A stretch of DNA of 64,000 nucleotides from Geothrix sp. 21YS21S-2 (GTDB taxonomy: Bacteria; Acidobacteriota; Holophagae; Holophagales; Holophagaceae): contig NZ_CP132910.1 of NCBI RefSeq assembly GCF_030846775.1, positions 5,184,136-5,248,135 on the forward strand, given 5' to 3'. The notes under the pieces were generated by a model. The model saw nothing but the letters and a program-made list of their open reading frames with translations, did not search any database and had not been told where the DNA came from. Position 1 is the stretch's first letter, and each line of letters begins with the position of its first letter. This document shows positions 44,828-54,057 of this stretch, in pieces. The translations under genes and the position numbers were made by a program.

Positions 44828-44858
44828 TCTCTGAGAGTAGCGCGTTATGATCTTGGGC

Positions 44859-45368
44859 ATGAGTCAACTGGCCCCATGTCTGCTTGTGGCGAGTCCAATG
44901 CTCCTGGACCCGAATTTTCTCCACTCCGTGGTGCTCCTCGTGGAGCACGACGAGGCCGGCGGCATGGGCGTGATCCTCAACCGCCCGCTGCCCGTGACGC
45001 TGCGCCAGATCTGCCAGGAGAGCCGGCTGGCCTTCACGGGGGACGAGGATGCAACCGCCTGGCGCGGCGGCCCCGTGGATCCCCAGCGGGGCATCATCCT
45101 GGTGCGCGGCGGGCTTCCCGAGGCCGACGACACGGTCCTGGACTTCACCGACTTCATCAGCTACCGCAAGGACCTGCTGGAGTCCCTGCTGGTCGAGCCG
45201 AGATCCACCTTCCGCCTCTTCCTCGGCTATGCGGGCTGGGGCGCCGGGCAGCTGGACCAGGAGATCCAGGACGGGGCCTGGGTCCGCGTGCCGTTGAATC
45301 CCGAATGGCTCATGCCAGAGGACCCCCAGGAGCTCTGGTCCCTGGCGATCCAGTCCATCACGGGCTAG
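44859..45368 (+). CDS. YqgE/AlgH family protein
   Basis: About 169 residues. The N-terminus LAPCLLVASPMLLDPNFLHSVVLL..H is the family signature, followed by GVILNRPL and the WRGGPV core, then GYAGWGAGQLDQEI. The family has an unusual fold and no established biochemical role. The start is taken at the second ATG, giving MSQLAPCLL; the first would add four residues. A DUF5655-type gene follows three bases later. Confidence 0.88.
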   Translation: MSQLAPCLLVASPMLLDPNFLHSVVLLVEHDEAGGMGVILNRPLPVTLRQICQESRLAFTGDEDATAWRGGPVDPQRGIILVRGGLPEADDTVLDFTDFISYRKDLLESLLVEPRSTFRLFLGYAGWGAGQLDQEIQDGAWVRVPLNPEWLMPEDPQELWSLAIQSITG

Positions 45369-45370
45369 CC

Positions 45371-45979
45371 GTGGGGCGGCCCTGGGGCATCCATCCCGGC
45401 GTCGCCCACGGGGCGGCCATTCTCGCGAATCTCGAGCGGAACTCCGGCAGGGGGCCCGAGGCCTGGCTGGCCCTGGCCCGGGAGGCCGGAGCGGTGGACC
45501 TCAAGGCGGCCCGGGCCTTCTTCCGGGAGCGGGGCCTCGGCATGTCCGCGGCCGGTTGGCTGGCCGAGATGGCGGCCGGCCAGGAGCCGGAAACCCCGGA
45601 GAGCTACCTCGCCAAGTGCCCCGGCTACCTGGACGCCCAGTACGCCGGCGCCAGGGCCGCCCTCCGCCCCCTCCTGGACCGGATCCTGGACGCCGCCTAC
45701 GGCCTGGGCGCCGACGTCACGGCCTGCCCCTGCCGGACCCTGGTCTCCATCTACCGAAGGCGCGTGTTCGCCGAGGTCAAGCCCTTCGCTTCGCGCCTGG
45801 ACCTGGGCCTGGTGCTGGGCGACCCCGCGAAGCTCGCGGGCCGCGCGCCGCGCCTCGTCGACACCGGCGGCTTCGCGAAGAAGGACCGGATCACCCTGAA
45901 GCTCGAGGTGCGGTCGGCCGCCGATCTCGACGGGGACCTGGAGGGCTGGCTGAGGCGGGCCTACGATCTGGACGTCTAG
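45371..45979 (+). CDS. DUF4287/DUF5655 domain protein
   Basis: About 202 residues from a GTG two bases after the yqgE stop. The N-terminal part ([29 protein letters not shown]) fits the DUF4287-type helical domain, and the C-terminal part ([15 protein letters not shown] ... [10 protein letters not shown] ... [11 protein letters not shown]) fits DUF5655, a family related to DNA-binding/transport-like folds of unknown function. Likely cotranscribed with yqgE. Confidence 0.7.
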   Translation: MGRPWGIHPGVAHGAAILANLERNSGRGPEAWLALAREAGAVDLKAARAFFRERGLGMSAAGWLAEMAAGQEPETPESYLAKCPGYLDAQYAGARAALRPLLDRILDAAYGLGADVTACPCRTLVSIYRRRVFAEVKPFASRLDLGLVLGDPAKLAGRAPRLVDTGGFAKKDRITLKLEVRSAADLDGDLEGWLRRAYDLDV

Positions 45980-46419
45980 GCGATGCTCTTGGCGGCGTCC
46001 GACGCGAGCTGGTCGACCCGCTCGTTCTCGGGGTGCCCCGCGTGGCCCTTCACCCAGTGGGCGTCCACCCGGTGCTTCCCGCAGAGCGCGTCCAGCTCCT
46101 TCCAGAGCTCGATGTTGAGCACCGGCTTGCCGTCGGCCTTGCGCCAGCCCTTGGCCTTCCAGCCCTTGATCCAGGACTGGATGCCCTTCACGACGTACTG
46201 GCTGTCGCTGTAGAGGGCCACGGTGCAGGGCTTGGTGAGGAGCTTGAGGCCCTCGATGGCGGCGGTGAGCTCCATCTTGTTGTTGGTGGTCCCGGCCTCG
46301 GCGCCGGAACCCTCCTTCTCCCTGGTGCCGTCGGTGGTCTTCACGCGCAGCAGGAAGCCCCAGCCGCCGGGGCCGGGGTTCCCGAGACATGCGCCGTCGC
46401 AGTAAAGCTCGACCTGCAC
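45976..46419 (-). CDS. rnhA: Ribonuclease HI
   Basis: A 147-residue enzyme that degrades RNA in RNA:DNA hybrids. Catalytic residues are visible: Asp in [18 protein letters not shown], Glu in [10 protein letters not shown], Asp in [12 protein letters not shown], and the C-terminal [17 protein letters not shown] with His and Asp. The start is a GTG overlapping the stop of the lysine aminotransferase gene (TAGTG), so it is probably translationally coupled. Confidence 0.93.
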   Translation of the reverse strand: MQVELYCDGACLGNPGPGGWGFLLRVKTTDGTREKEGSGAEAGTTNNKMELTAAIEGLKLLTKPCTVALYSDSQYVVKGIQSWIKGWKAKGWRKADGKPVLNIELWKELDALCGKHRVDAHWVKGHAGHPENERVDQLASDAAKSIA

Positions 46420-47783
46420 TAGACCTTCGCCATGTGGGGGCGGGTGGCTTCCACGGCGAGCCTGATGCTCTTCTGCAGCAGCTCGACGCCCAGGTCCAGG
46501 TCCGCGGTGGCCAGGTTCAGGGCGGGACGGAACCGCAGGCCGTTGTGGCCGGTGGAGAGGATGATCATGCCCAGGTCCTGGGCCTTGGACACCGTGGCGG
46601 TGCGCAGGGCCGGGGTGGCCATGTCCAGGGCGCAGAAGAGGCCCTTGCCGCGGGGGTTGCTGGTGAACTCGGGGAACTCCGCGTTGATCTCGTGGAGGCC
46701 CTTGAGGAGCCGCTCGCCCTGGACGGCGCAGTGGTCGACCAGCTTCTCCTCGACCATGATGTCGATGATGCGGGTGCCGCGGACCATGTCCACGAGGTTG
46801 CCGCCCCAGGTGCTGTTGATGCGGCTGGGCACCTTGAACACGCTCTCCACCTCGTCCAGGCGCGCGCTGGCGGCGATGCCGCAGCACTGGGTCTTCTTGC
46901 CGAAGACGAGGATGTCGGGGCGCACGGCGTGGTGCTCGTGGGCCCACCACTTGCCGGTGGCGCCGAAGCCCGTCTGGACCTCGTCGAAGATGAGCAGGAA
47001 CTCGTGCCTGTCGGCGAGGTCGCGCAGGGCCTGCAGGAACTCGGTGCGGAAGTGGTTGTCGCCGCCCTCGCCCTGGATGGGCTCGACGATGAGGCAGGCG
47101 ATCTCGGCGGGATCCTGGGCGATCACGGCCTCGATCTGGGCCACGGCGACCTTCTCCATCTGCTCGACCTTGGCGAGGTTCTCGGCGTCCAGGGGGAACG
47201 TGATCTTGGGGTTGGAGATGCGGGGCCAGTCGAACTTGGGGAAGTACTGGTACTTCCTCGGGTCGGCGGTGTTCGTGAGGCTGAGGGTGTAGCCGGAGCG
47301 CCCGTGGAAGGCCTCCTTGAAGTGGATGACCTTGGAGCCCTTCTCGGGCAGGCCCTTCTCCAGGTTCTTGCGCACCTTCCAGTCGAAGGCCGCCTTCAGG
47401 GCGTTCTCCACGGCCAGGGCGCCGCCGTCGATCCAGAACAGGTGGGGCAGGTAGGAGGGCGCGGCCTTGGTGGCGAAGGCCTCCACCCATTCCGCGTAGG
47501 CGGTGGTGTAGATGTCGGAGTTGGCGGGCTTGTTCACCGCGATGGAGCCCAGCTTGGCCTGGAAGGCCGCGTCGCGGAGGCTGGGATGGTTGTGGCCCAG
47601 GGGCGCCGTGGCGAAGAAGGTGTAGAAATCCAGATACTTCTTGCCGTCCCGGGCGTCCACGATCCAGGAACCGTAGGACTTCTCCAGGTCCATGACCATG
47701 TGGAAGCCGTCGACGAGGAGGTGGCGCCCGAGGACGTCGAAGACCTCGGCGGGGAGTACATGGGTTTCCTGCGCTTTTTTCAT
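46419..47783 (-). CDS. lat: L-lysine 6-transaminase
   Basis: About 454 residues, PLP fold-type I, class III aminotransferase. [20 protein letters not shown], the [14 protein letters not shown] segment, [18 protein letters not shown] and the Schiff-base region FGKKTQCCG with its Lys match lysine 6-aminotransferase closely. It transfers the epsilon-amino group of lysine to 2-oxoglutarate, giving 2-aminoadipate 6-semialdehyde. The start at [10 protein letters not shown] has GAGG upstream. It divides from moaE by about 50 bases. Together with the genes at 53-55 kb it suggests lysine degradation. Confidence 0.88.
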   Translation of the reverse strand: MKKAQETHVLPAEVFDVLGRHLLVDGFHMVMDLEKSYGSWIVDARDGKKYLDFYTFFATAPLGHNHPSLRDAAFQAKLGSIAVNKPANSDIYTTAYAEWVEAFATKAAPSYLPHLFWIDGGALAVENALKAAFDWKVRKNLEKGLPEKGSKVIHFKEAFHGRSGYTLSLTNTADPRKYQYFPKFDWPRISNPKITFPLDAENLAKVEQMEKVAVAQIEAVIAQDPAEIACLIVEPIQGEGGDNHFRTEFLQALRDLADRHEFLLIFDEVQTGFGATGKWWAHEHHAVRPDILVFGKKTQCCGIAASARLDEVESVFKVPSRINSTWGGNLVDMVRGTRIIDIMVEEKLVDHCAVQGERLLKGLHEINAEFPEFTSNPRGKGLFCALDMATPALRTATVSKAQDLGMIILSTGHNGLRFRPALNLATADLDLGVELLQKSIRLAVEATRPHMAKV

Positions 47784-47833
47784 GGCGGCCTCGGCAAAAA
47801 GCCAGACTACCATGGGGTCCCGGGAGGCTTACG

Positions 47834-48262
47834 TTGCTTAGTATGATCGATGTCACAGACGCAATCCTTGACGCGGCGGGGATCCGGGAGGCCCTGCTGG
47901 ACCCGGGCGCGGGCGCCGTGGTGGTCTTCGAGGGCTGCGCCCGGGACAACCACCAGGGCCGGAGCGTCGACCTCCTGGCCTACGAGGCCTACACGCCCAT
48001 GGCCCTGGCCGAACTCTCCCGCATCCGCGAGGAGGCCATGGCCCGCTTCTCGCTGATCCGCTGCGCCATCCACCACCGCACCGGCGAGGTGCCGCTGCTT
48101 CAGGCCGCCGTGGTCGTGGGCGTCTCCTCCGGCCACCGCAGGGAGGCCTTCGAGGCCGTGGCCTGGATCATGGACCGGATCAAGGAGTCGGTGCCGATCT
48201 GGAAGCGCGAGAACTACAGGGACGGGGAGAAGGCCTGGGTGGAGGGGGAGAACCGGGCCTGA
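47834..48262 (+). CDS. moaE: Molybdopterin synthase catalytic subunit MoaE
   Basis: A 142-residue protein. The [25 protein letters not shown] segment, [22 protein letters not shown] and the conserved C-terminal [20 protein letters not shown] identify MoaE; the two Lys/Arg-rich elements form the active site. It inserts sulfur into precursor Z with MoaD to make molybdopterin. A TTG start fits GGAGG six bases upstream; an ATG three codons later is the alternative. moaD is not adjacent. Confidence 0.92.
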   Translation: MLSMIDVTDAILDAAGIREALLDPGAGAVVVFEGCARDNHQGRSVDLLAYEAYTPMALAELSRIREEAMARFSLIRCAIHHRTGEVPLLQAAVVVGVSSGHRREAFEAVAWIMDRIKESVPIWKRENYRDGEKAWVEGENRA

Positions 48263-48267
48263 GGTTT

Positions 48268-48284
48268 TTGGCACGACCTCTGCA
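48268..48284 (+). promoter_or_regulatory. Sigma-54 promoter upstream of flgF
   Basis: TTGGCACGACCTCTGCA matches the RpoN consensus TTGGCACG-N4-TTGCA at all but one position, with GG and GC in correct register. It lies 26 bases before the flgF start. It should make flgF-flgG-flgA dependent on RpoN and an enhancer-binding protein. Confidence 0.8.
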
Positions 48285-48310
48285 CTGACCCAGGCCAGAG
48301 GTGCCCACCC

Positions 48311-49051
48311 ATGGATCCCGCATACTATGTCGCAGCCGGAAGCCTGAAGGCCCGTTCCTTCCAGCTCGACACCGTATCCAACAACCTGGCCAATGCCGCG
48401 ACGATCGGCTACAAGCCCGAGAAGAGCTTTTTCGCGGTGTTCAACAAGGCCGTCAATGAAGGCTCGGGGCTGCCCCTTTCCGGGTTCCTGAACGACGGCA
48501 CGGTCCTGGCCTCAAGGGGCACGGATTTTTCCCAGGGCACCCTCAAGACCACGGGGCGGAACATGGACCTCGCCCTGGAGGGCTCCGGATTCTTCATGGT
48601 CAGGACCGCCGCGGGTGTCCTGGCCACCCGGGACGGGCGCCTGGGGCTCTCCAAGACCGGGGAGCTGCAGACCCTGGACGGGGCCCAGGTGCTGGGCAAA
48701 AATGGCCAGCCCATCCTCCTGGACGTCAACGACCCCGCCTTCACGGTGCTGGCCGACGGTACGGTCATGCAGGGCACGGAGGCCAAGGGCCAGATCGAGA
48801 TCCGGGACTTCGCCAGCCCGGATTCCCTCCAGCGCATGGGCTCCAACCGCTTCGACCCCGCCGGTTCGGCCACCAGGGCCGCCACGGCCACGGTGGTGCA
48901 GGGGTCCCTGGAGCAGAGCTCGGTGGACACGGCCACCTGCATGATCGACATGATCCGCCTGAACCGCCTTTTCGAAATGAGCATGAAGGTGGCGTCCACC
49001 ATCACCAACGACATGGACAGCCGCAGCATCTCCGACGTCGCCCCGCGCTGA
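48311..49051 (+). CDS. flgF: Flagellar basal-body rod protein FlgF
   Basis: A 246-residue rod protein. LDTVSNNLANAATIGYK is the universal N-terminal rod/hook motif, DMALEGSGFF-like sequence occurs as MDLALEGSGFFMV, and the C-terminus has the coiled-coil partner helix ending in SMKVASTITNDM. FlgF forms the proximal rod. GAGGTG lies upstream of the start. It is directly followed by flgG. Confidence 0.92.
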   Translation: MDPAYYVAAGSLKARSFQLDTVSNNLANAATIGYKPEKSFFAVFNKAVNEGSGLPLSGFLNDGTVLASRGTDFSQGTLKTTGRNMDLALEGSGFFMVRTAAGVLATRDGRLGLSKTGELQTLDGAQVLGKNGQPILLDVNDPAFTVLADGTVMQGTEAKGQIEIRDFASPDSLQRMGSNRFDPAGSATRAATATVVQGSLEQSSVDTATCMIDMIRLNRLFEMSMKVASTITNDMDSRSISDVAPR

Positions 49052-49076
49052 AACCCCCCGATCCTAGGAGCCTCCC

Positions 49077-49865
49077 ATGATGAGAGCCATGTGGTCCGCC
49101 GCCGCCGGCATGAACGTGCAGACGACGAACATGGACACCATCTCCAACAACCTGGCCAATATCAACACTACCGGGTTCAAGAAGTCCCGTGCGGAGTTCC
49201 AGGACCTCCTCTACCAGACCATCAACACGGCCGGCACCAACACGTCCACCTCCACGACCTATCCGGGCAACATCCAGATCGGGCACGGGGCGCGCCTGGC
49301 GGCCATGGTGAAGGAGTTCACCACCGGCAGCCTCAAGAACACCAACAGCCAGTTCGACATGGCCATCGAGGGTTCGGGCTTCTTCCGCATGACCATGCCC
49401 GACGGCACCTTCGCCTACACCCGGGACGGCTCGTTCAGCCTGGACCAGAACGGCAACATCGTGAACGCCAACGGCAATCCCCTGGACCCCCAGGTGACCA
49501 TCCCCCAGGACGCCCTCAGCGTCACCATCGCCACCGACGGCACCATCTCCGTGACCCAGCCCGGCCAGTCCACGCCCCAGCAGGTGGGCCAGATCACCAT
49601 CTCGAACTTCATCAACCCCAACGGCCTCAATGCCCTGGGCCACAACCTCTACCAGCCCACCCTGGCCAGCGGCGACGCCATCGACGGCACCCCCGGGCTC
49701 ACCGGCCTGGGCACCATCCAGCAGTACTTCCTCGAGGTCTCCAACGTGGACATGGCCGAGGAGATGGTGAACATGATCATCGGCCAGCGCGCCTACGAGG
49801 CCAACTCCAAGACCATCCAGACCGCCGACAGCATGCTGCAGCTGGTGGCCGGCCTCAAGCGCTAG
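49077..49865 (+). CDS. flgG: Flagellar distal rod protein FlgG
   Basis: A 262-residue protein of exact FlgG length. MDTISNNLANINTTGFKKSRAEFQDLLYQ, FDMAIEGSGFFRMTMPDG and the C-terminus EEMVNMIIGQRAYEANSKTIQ are diagnostic. It builds the distal rod connecting to the hook. A strong GGAG lies upstream. Confidence 0.95.
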   Translation: MMRAMWSAAAGMNVQTTNMDTISNNLANINTTGFKKSRAEFQDLLYQTINTAGTNTSTSTTYPGNIQIGHGARLAAMVKEFTTGSLKNTNSQFDMAIEGSGFFRMTMPDGTFAYTRDGSFSLDQNGNIVNANGNPLDPQVTIPQDALSVTIATDGTISVTQPGQSTPQQVGQITISNFINPNGLNALGHNLYQPTLASGDAIDGTPGLTGLGTIQQYFLEVSNVDMAEEMVNMIIGQRAYEANSKTIQTADSMLQLVAGLKR

Positions 49866-49867
49866 CC

Positions 49868-50569
49868 GTGCGCCTCCTGGCCGCATTCCTCCTGGGCGCC
49901 GCCCTCCTCGGGGCCGAGCCCGACGCCGCGCTCCCCGCCGGGGACCGCCTCCACGCGCAGGCCCTGGCCTACGCCGAGGCCCAGGTGGCGGGCCGGGACG
50001 GGACCTACACGTTCCGGGTGGTCACCCCCCCGCTCCTGCCCAAGTCCCCGAAGGGGCCCCTGACCTTCGAGCCGGCCCACCTGAGCCGGCCCGACCTGAC
50101 CGGGCGGTTCTACGTGTCCTTCAACGCGATCGCCGCGGGCCGCACCCTGGGCATGGTGCGGGTGGACATGGACGGCCAGTGGAAGGGGCAGCTCCTGCGC
50201 TTCCGGAGCGCCCTGCCGCGCCGGGCCGTGCCGGAGCCGGGCCAGCTCGAGGCCTTCGACTTCGAGGGCGTCCCCCCGGCCGGGGCGCTGCGGGCGGTGC
50301 CCGAGGGCTACCGGCTGCGCGGGCCCGTGATCCAGGGCAAGGTGCTGGTGCGCACGGACCTGGAGGCCATCCCCCTCATCAACGCCGGCGACCCGGTGCG
50401 CCTGGCGCTGGTGGACGGCGACCTGTCCATCACGGTGGATGCCCTGGCCCGGTCCGGAGGCGCCGCCGGGGACAAGGTTAGGCTGGAAATGCCCACCACC
50501 CGCAGGATGGTCCAGGCCGTGGTCACCGGCCCCGGAGAGGCGCGCGTCCAGTGGGCCGGATCGAAATAG
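49868..50569 (+). CDS. flgA: Flagellar P-ring assembly chaperone FlgA
   Basis: About 233 residues starting at a GTG two bases after the flgG stop. A signal peptide (RLLAAFLLGAALLGAEP) is followed by a SAF-like domain; GPVIQGKVLVRTDLEAIPLINAGDPVRL and the terminal EMPTTRRMVQAVVTGPGEARV fit FlgA. It is a periplasmic chaperone for FlgI during P-ring formation. FlgH and FlgI are not in this window. Confidence 0.85.
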   Translation: MRLLAAFLLGAALLGAEPDAALPAGDRLHAQALAYAEAQVAGRDGTYTFRVVTPPLLPKSPKGPLTFEPAHLSRPDLTGRFYVSFNAIAAGRTLGMVRVDMDGQWKGQLLRFRSALPRRAVPEPGQLEAFDFEGVPPAGALRAVPEGYRLRGPVIQGKVLVRTDLEAIPLINAGDPVRLALVDGDLSITVDALARSGGAAGDKVRLEMPTTRRMVQAVVTGPGEARVQWAGSK

Positions 50570-50621
50570 GTGGCGGGGGAGGGCCAAAGACAATAGTCTG
50601 GAGCCTTGACAGGAGCCCGCC

Positions 50622-50993
50622 ATGGCCCACGACCATGATCACAAAGACCCCAATCACGCGTGCGGCTGCGGCCACGACGAGGACCATGCCGATGAAATCG
50701 AGGTAGTCGAACTCGAGGACGAAAACGGTGAAAAGGAGGAGTTCGCCATCCTGGAGGAAGTGGATTTCGAAGACCGCCACTTCGCCATCATGGCCCCCCT
50801 CGCCGAGGTCCAGGCGTATTCCGAGGCCGGCGAAGCCGGCGAGGACACCGAAGGCGACAGCAACCTGACCATCGAGATCTTCGAGGTCAAGGGCGACGAC
50901 TTCACCATCCTCGAGGACGAGGCGTTCGCCCAGCGGCTCCTGGCCCACCTGGACGAACTCTCCGCCAAGCTCGAGGAAGAGGAAGGCAAATAG
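50622..50993 (+). CDS. DUF1292-like acidic protein with His-rich N-terminus
   Basis: A 123-residue, strongly acidic protein. The first 25 residues are rich in His, Asp and Cys (HDHDHKDPNHACGCGHDEDH), a likely metal-binding tail. The EIEVVELEDENGEKEEFAILEEVDFE and YIIF-like core matches the DUF1292 family pattern, best known from Firmicutes and of unknown function. It stands alone, between flgA and the aconitase-like gene. Confidence 0.7.
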   Translation: MAHDHDHKDPNHACGCGHDEDHADEIEVVELEDENGEKEEFAILEEVDFEDRHFAIMAPLAEVQAYSEAGEAGEDTEGDSNLTIEIFEVKGDDFTILEDEAFAQRLLAHLDELSAKLEEEEGK

Positions 50994-51029
50994 CCACCAC
51001 CACCTCGTCATCTGTGGCATTCTTGTGAC

Positions 51030-52982
51030 ATGAGGACGGATTCTGTAAAGACCAAGGGTCGGGTGCTTCTCCTGTGCGGAGATCCCGCCGGTCTGCAGAG
51101 ACAGTTCCAGGGGGAGGATCTCCCCCTGGAGCAGGTCCGCCTGCGGGACTACGTGTCCGTGGACGAGATCGCCCCGGGCTGGGTGTGCTACTACTTCGGC
51201 CAGCGGCTGGAGGACTTCCCCTACCTGGGCCTCCTTTGCGACGGGGCCTTCCCCGTCCATGAAGGCTTCGTGCGCCGGGGCGGGTTCGAGGTTGCGGTTT
51301 CCGGCAAGCGCCACGGCATCGGCAGTCCCCGGGAGGCCGGTCCCTACGCCGAGCGCGCCTCGGGCATCCGCATCGTCATCGCCGAGAGCTTCGACCCCGG
51401 CTACCGCCTCTATTGCCATTCCCTGGGCCTTCTCACCTCCACGGACATGACCCTGGTGGATCGCATCCGCGCAGGGGAGGCCATCCCCATGGCCGCCTTC
51501 ACCGAGGGCCTGGACCCGCTCACCGCCGAGATCGTCCGCCATGGCGGGATCTTCGACTTCACCCGGGCCCGGCTCGAGGGGACGGCGGAGATCCCCGTGC
51601 CGGCCCGTGAACCCGGGCCCATGACGTACGGGGAGAAGATCCTGGCCCGGGCCGCCCGGACCGCGGCAGGCCAGGGCCTGCCCGCGGTGGCCGCCGGCGA
51701 CGGGCTCCTGGTGAAGGCGGACTGGCGCTTCTCCCACGAGACCGTCACGCCGCTGGCCGTGGCGATGCTCCGCAAGGGCCTGGGCGAAGGCATCCCCTTC
51801 GCGGACCCCGGCACCATCCTGGCCTTCCGCGACCATCTCACCTTCATGGGCCGGTTCTACACGCAGGACGAAGGGCAGCCCGGGCTCATGGAAGTGGCCC
51901 GGCGCATCAAGAAGCTCCAGGAGGAGTTCTGCGCCGCCAACGCCATCCGCCTCCACGGGGACGTCACCGAGGGCGGGTGCGAGGGCATCTGCCACGTCCT
52001 CATGGCCGAGCGGTACGCCCTGCCCGGGCAGGTGATCGTGGGCACCGACTCCCACACCCCCCACAGCGGCGCCCTGGGCGCCCTGGCCTTCGGGGTGGGG
52101 GCCGCCGACATCGCCTCGGCCTGGGTCACCGGGGACGTGCGGGTCACCGTGCCCCCCACCGTCCTGGTGCGCCTCGACGGCAAGCTCAGGCCCGGCGTCT
52201 ACGCCAAGGACCTGGTGCTCCACCTCCTGACGCTGCCCTTCTTCAGGGACGGCCACGTGCGGGGGAACATCATCGAATACGCGGGCGAGGCCCTCGGGGC
52301 CCTGCAGATCGACGAGCGCGCCACCCTCACCAACATGGCCGCCGACTTCGGCGCCTTCGCGGGCGTCATGGCCCCGGACGCGGAAACCGTCCGCTTCGTG
52401 GAGGAGCGCAGGGGCGCCCGCATCGCCCTGGAGCCCTGGATGGCCAGCGACCCCGGCGCGGCCTACGCGGACCGCCTGGAGGTGGACTGCTCCCAGGTCG
52501 TGCCCATGCTGGCGTCGCCGGGCTTCGCGGGCAACGGCCTGCCCCTGGATTCCCTGGAGCGCGAGGTTCCCGTGGACATCGCCTACGTGGGCAGCTGCAC
52601 CGGCGCCAAGCGCGCCGACCTGCAGAAGGTCTACGAGGTGGTGAGGTGGGGCCTGGACCACGGCCTCACGGTGCCTTTGCAGGTGCAGTTCTTCATCCAG
52701 CTCGGCAGCGAGGACGTGCGGGCCCACGCCGAGGCCCAGGGCTGGCTCGCCGCCTTCGAGGAGGCCGGCGCGCGCATCCTGGGCCCCGGCTGCGGAGCCT
52801 GCATCAACGCCGGCCCCGGCGTCTCCACCCGGGCCGAACAGGTCACCATCAGCGCCATCAACCGCAACAACCCAGGCCGCAGCGGCCCCGGCCAGGTGTG
52901 GCTGGCGAGCCCGGCCACGGTGGCCGCCAGCGCCCTGCGCGGCGCCATCTGCGGATTCGACGCGCTCGCGGGAACCCCCTAG
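51030..52982 (+). CDS. Aconitase-superfamily hydro-lyase with fused N-terminal swivel domain
   Basis: A 650-residue Fe-S enzyme. Residues about 1-200 are the swivel domain normally found as LeuD or as the AcnB domain 4 (VAVSGKRHGIGSPREAGPYA). Residues about 200-650 are the LeuC-like catalytic part, with VIVGTDSHTPHSGALGAL and the cluster ligands in GSCTGAKRADL and GPGCGACINAG. The swivel-first order is as in AcnB but without its HEAT-like domain, and opposite to AcnA. Substrate may be aconitate, homoaconitate or isopropylmalate. It precedes the HglS-type gene by about 60 bases and may act in the same pathway. Confidence 0.8.
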   Translation: MRTDSVKTKGRVLLLCGDPAGLQRQFQGEDLPLEQVRLRDYVSVDEIAPGWVCYYFGQRLEDFPYLGLLCDGAFPVHEGFVRRGGFEVAVSGKRHGIGSPREAGPYAERASGIRIVIAESFDPGYRLYCHSLGLLTSTDMTLVDRIRAGEAIPMAAFTEGLDPLTAEIVRHGGIFDFTRARLEGTAEIPVPAREPGPMTYGEKILARAARTAAGQGLPAVAAGDGLLVKADWRFSHETVTPLAVAMLRKGLGEGIPFADPGTILAFRDHLTFMGRFYTQDEGQPGLMEVARRIKKLQEEFCAANAIRLHGDVTEGGCEGICHVLMAERYALPGQVIVGTDSHTPHSGALGALAFGVGAADIASAWVTGDVRVTVPPTVLVRLDGKLRPGVYAKDLVLHLLTLPFFRDGHVRGNIIEYAGEALGALQIDERATLTNMAADFGAFAGVMAPDAETVRFVEERRGARIALEPWMASDPGAAYADRLEVDCSQVVPMLASPGFAGNGLPLDSLEREVPVDIAYVGSCTGAKRADLQKVYEVVRWGLDHGLTVPLQVQFFIQLGSEDVRAHAEAQGWLAAFEEAGARILGPGCGACINAGPGVSTRAEQVTISAINRNNPGRSGPGQVWLASPATVAASALRGAICGFDALAGTP

Positions 52983-53043
52983 GCGCCACCGGCATCGAAG
53001 AAACAGGGACGGGGCCCGCGCGGGCCCCCTTGTGGAGCATTCA

Positions 53044-54057
53044 ATGCAATCAGACACCAACCTGCGGACCCTTCTGGAAGCCCTGCTGGGCGCCCGCCGA
53101 ACCGGGGACCTCCTGGCCTCCGTGGCGGTGCCGGAGGCCCTCCTGGCGCCGGGGGAGCCCAGGGTCTCCCGGGCCCAGCTGGCCTTCGCCATGAACCTCG
53201 CCCTCCTCCGGGACCTGCAGGAGCGGGTGCCCTCGGCGAGGGCCTACGTGCTGGACGTGGTCGCCGGCGGCGGCAAGGTGGTCTTCGACCACGGCGCCCT
53301 GCGAACCGTCCTGGCGGCCAGCGGCCCGCTGCCCCCCGGGGAAGCCGCCATCACGCGGGTGCTGGGGCCCCTGGGCTACGCCCTGGCCGACGTCTACCCC
53401 CTGGACCGGCTCTCCATGACCGGCCGCGCCTACTGCCACCAGGACCTGCCGGAGGACATCCCCCAGTTCTTCCTCAGCGAGCTCCACCCCGAAAGCTTCA
53501 GCCCGGCCTTCCAGGCGGCCGTGGCCCGGGTGCTGGGCACCTCCCGGGACCCCCTGCCGCCCCGGGCCCTGGAACGGCTGGCGGAGCTGGCCGGTGAGGG
53601 GAGCCTGGCCCCGGAGGACGCCCGGGCCCTCCTGCCCGACCTGGTGGCGTGCTTCGACCGGCAGCACGCGGCCCCCAGCCTCGCCGACTACCGGATCCTC
53701 TACCTGGAGAGCGCGGAGATGGCCTGGATCGCCACCGAGGGCAACGCCTTCAACCATGCCACGGACCGCGTGGCCGACGTGGAGGCCCTGGCCGTGGCGC
53801 AGAAGGAGCTGGGCCGGGCCATGAAGGAGACCGTCGAGGTCTCCTCCACCGGCCGGGTCCTGCAGACCGCCTTCCAGGCCGATCCGGTGGAGCGGCCCTT
53901 CCGGGACATCGAGGGCCACCTGGTGCTGAAGACGGTGCCGGGCTCGTTCTTCGAGTTCATCACCCGCCGGCCCCTGCCCGGCGGCGGCCTGGATCTGGGC
54001 TTCGACACGGGCAACGCCCAGGCTATATTCAAGATGACCGCACCCGGGAGCTTCTGA
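53044..54057 (+). CDS. hglS: DUF1338 2-oxoadipate dioxygenase/decarboxylase (HglS type)
   Basis: About 337 residues starting at an ATG with GGAG seven bases upstream. The protein matches DUF1338 (YdcJ/HglS): YLESAEMAWIATEGNAFNHATDRV carries the His and Glu metal ligands, and SSTGRVLQTAFQADPVERPF the substrate-binding part. HglS converts 2-oxoadipate to D-2-hydroxyglutarate and CO2 with iron and oxygen, late in lysine catabolism. The following gene encodes a matching D-2-hydroxyglutarate dehydrogenase-type flavoprotein with adjacent stop and start, strengthening the call. Confidence 0.82.
   Translation: MQSDTNLRTLLEALLGARRTGDLLASVAVPEALLAPGEPRVSRAQLAFAMNLALLRDLQERVPSARAYVLDVVAGGGKVVFDHGALRTVLAASGPLPPGEAAITRVLGPLGYALADVYPLDRLSMTGRAYCHQDLPEDIPQFFLSELHPESFSPAFQAAVARVLGTSRDPLPPRALERLAELAGEGSLAPEDARALLPDLVACFDRQHAAPSLADYRILYLESAEMAWIATEGNAFNHATDRVADVEALAVAQKELGRAMKETVEVSSTGRVLQTAFQADPVERPFRDIEGHLVLKTVPGSFFEFITRRPLPGGGLDLGFDTGNAQAIFKMTAPGSF

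Noticed and set aside
53011..53028. Perfect 18-bp palindrome GGGGCCCGCGCGGGCCCC before hglS
   Set aside because: It has no loop and no T-run, and such GC palindromes arise easily at this composition; terminator or operator not supported.
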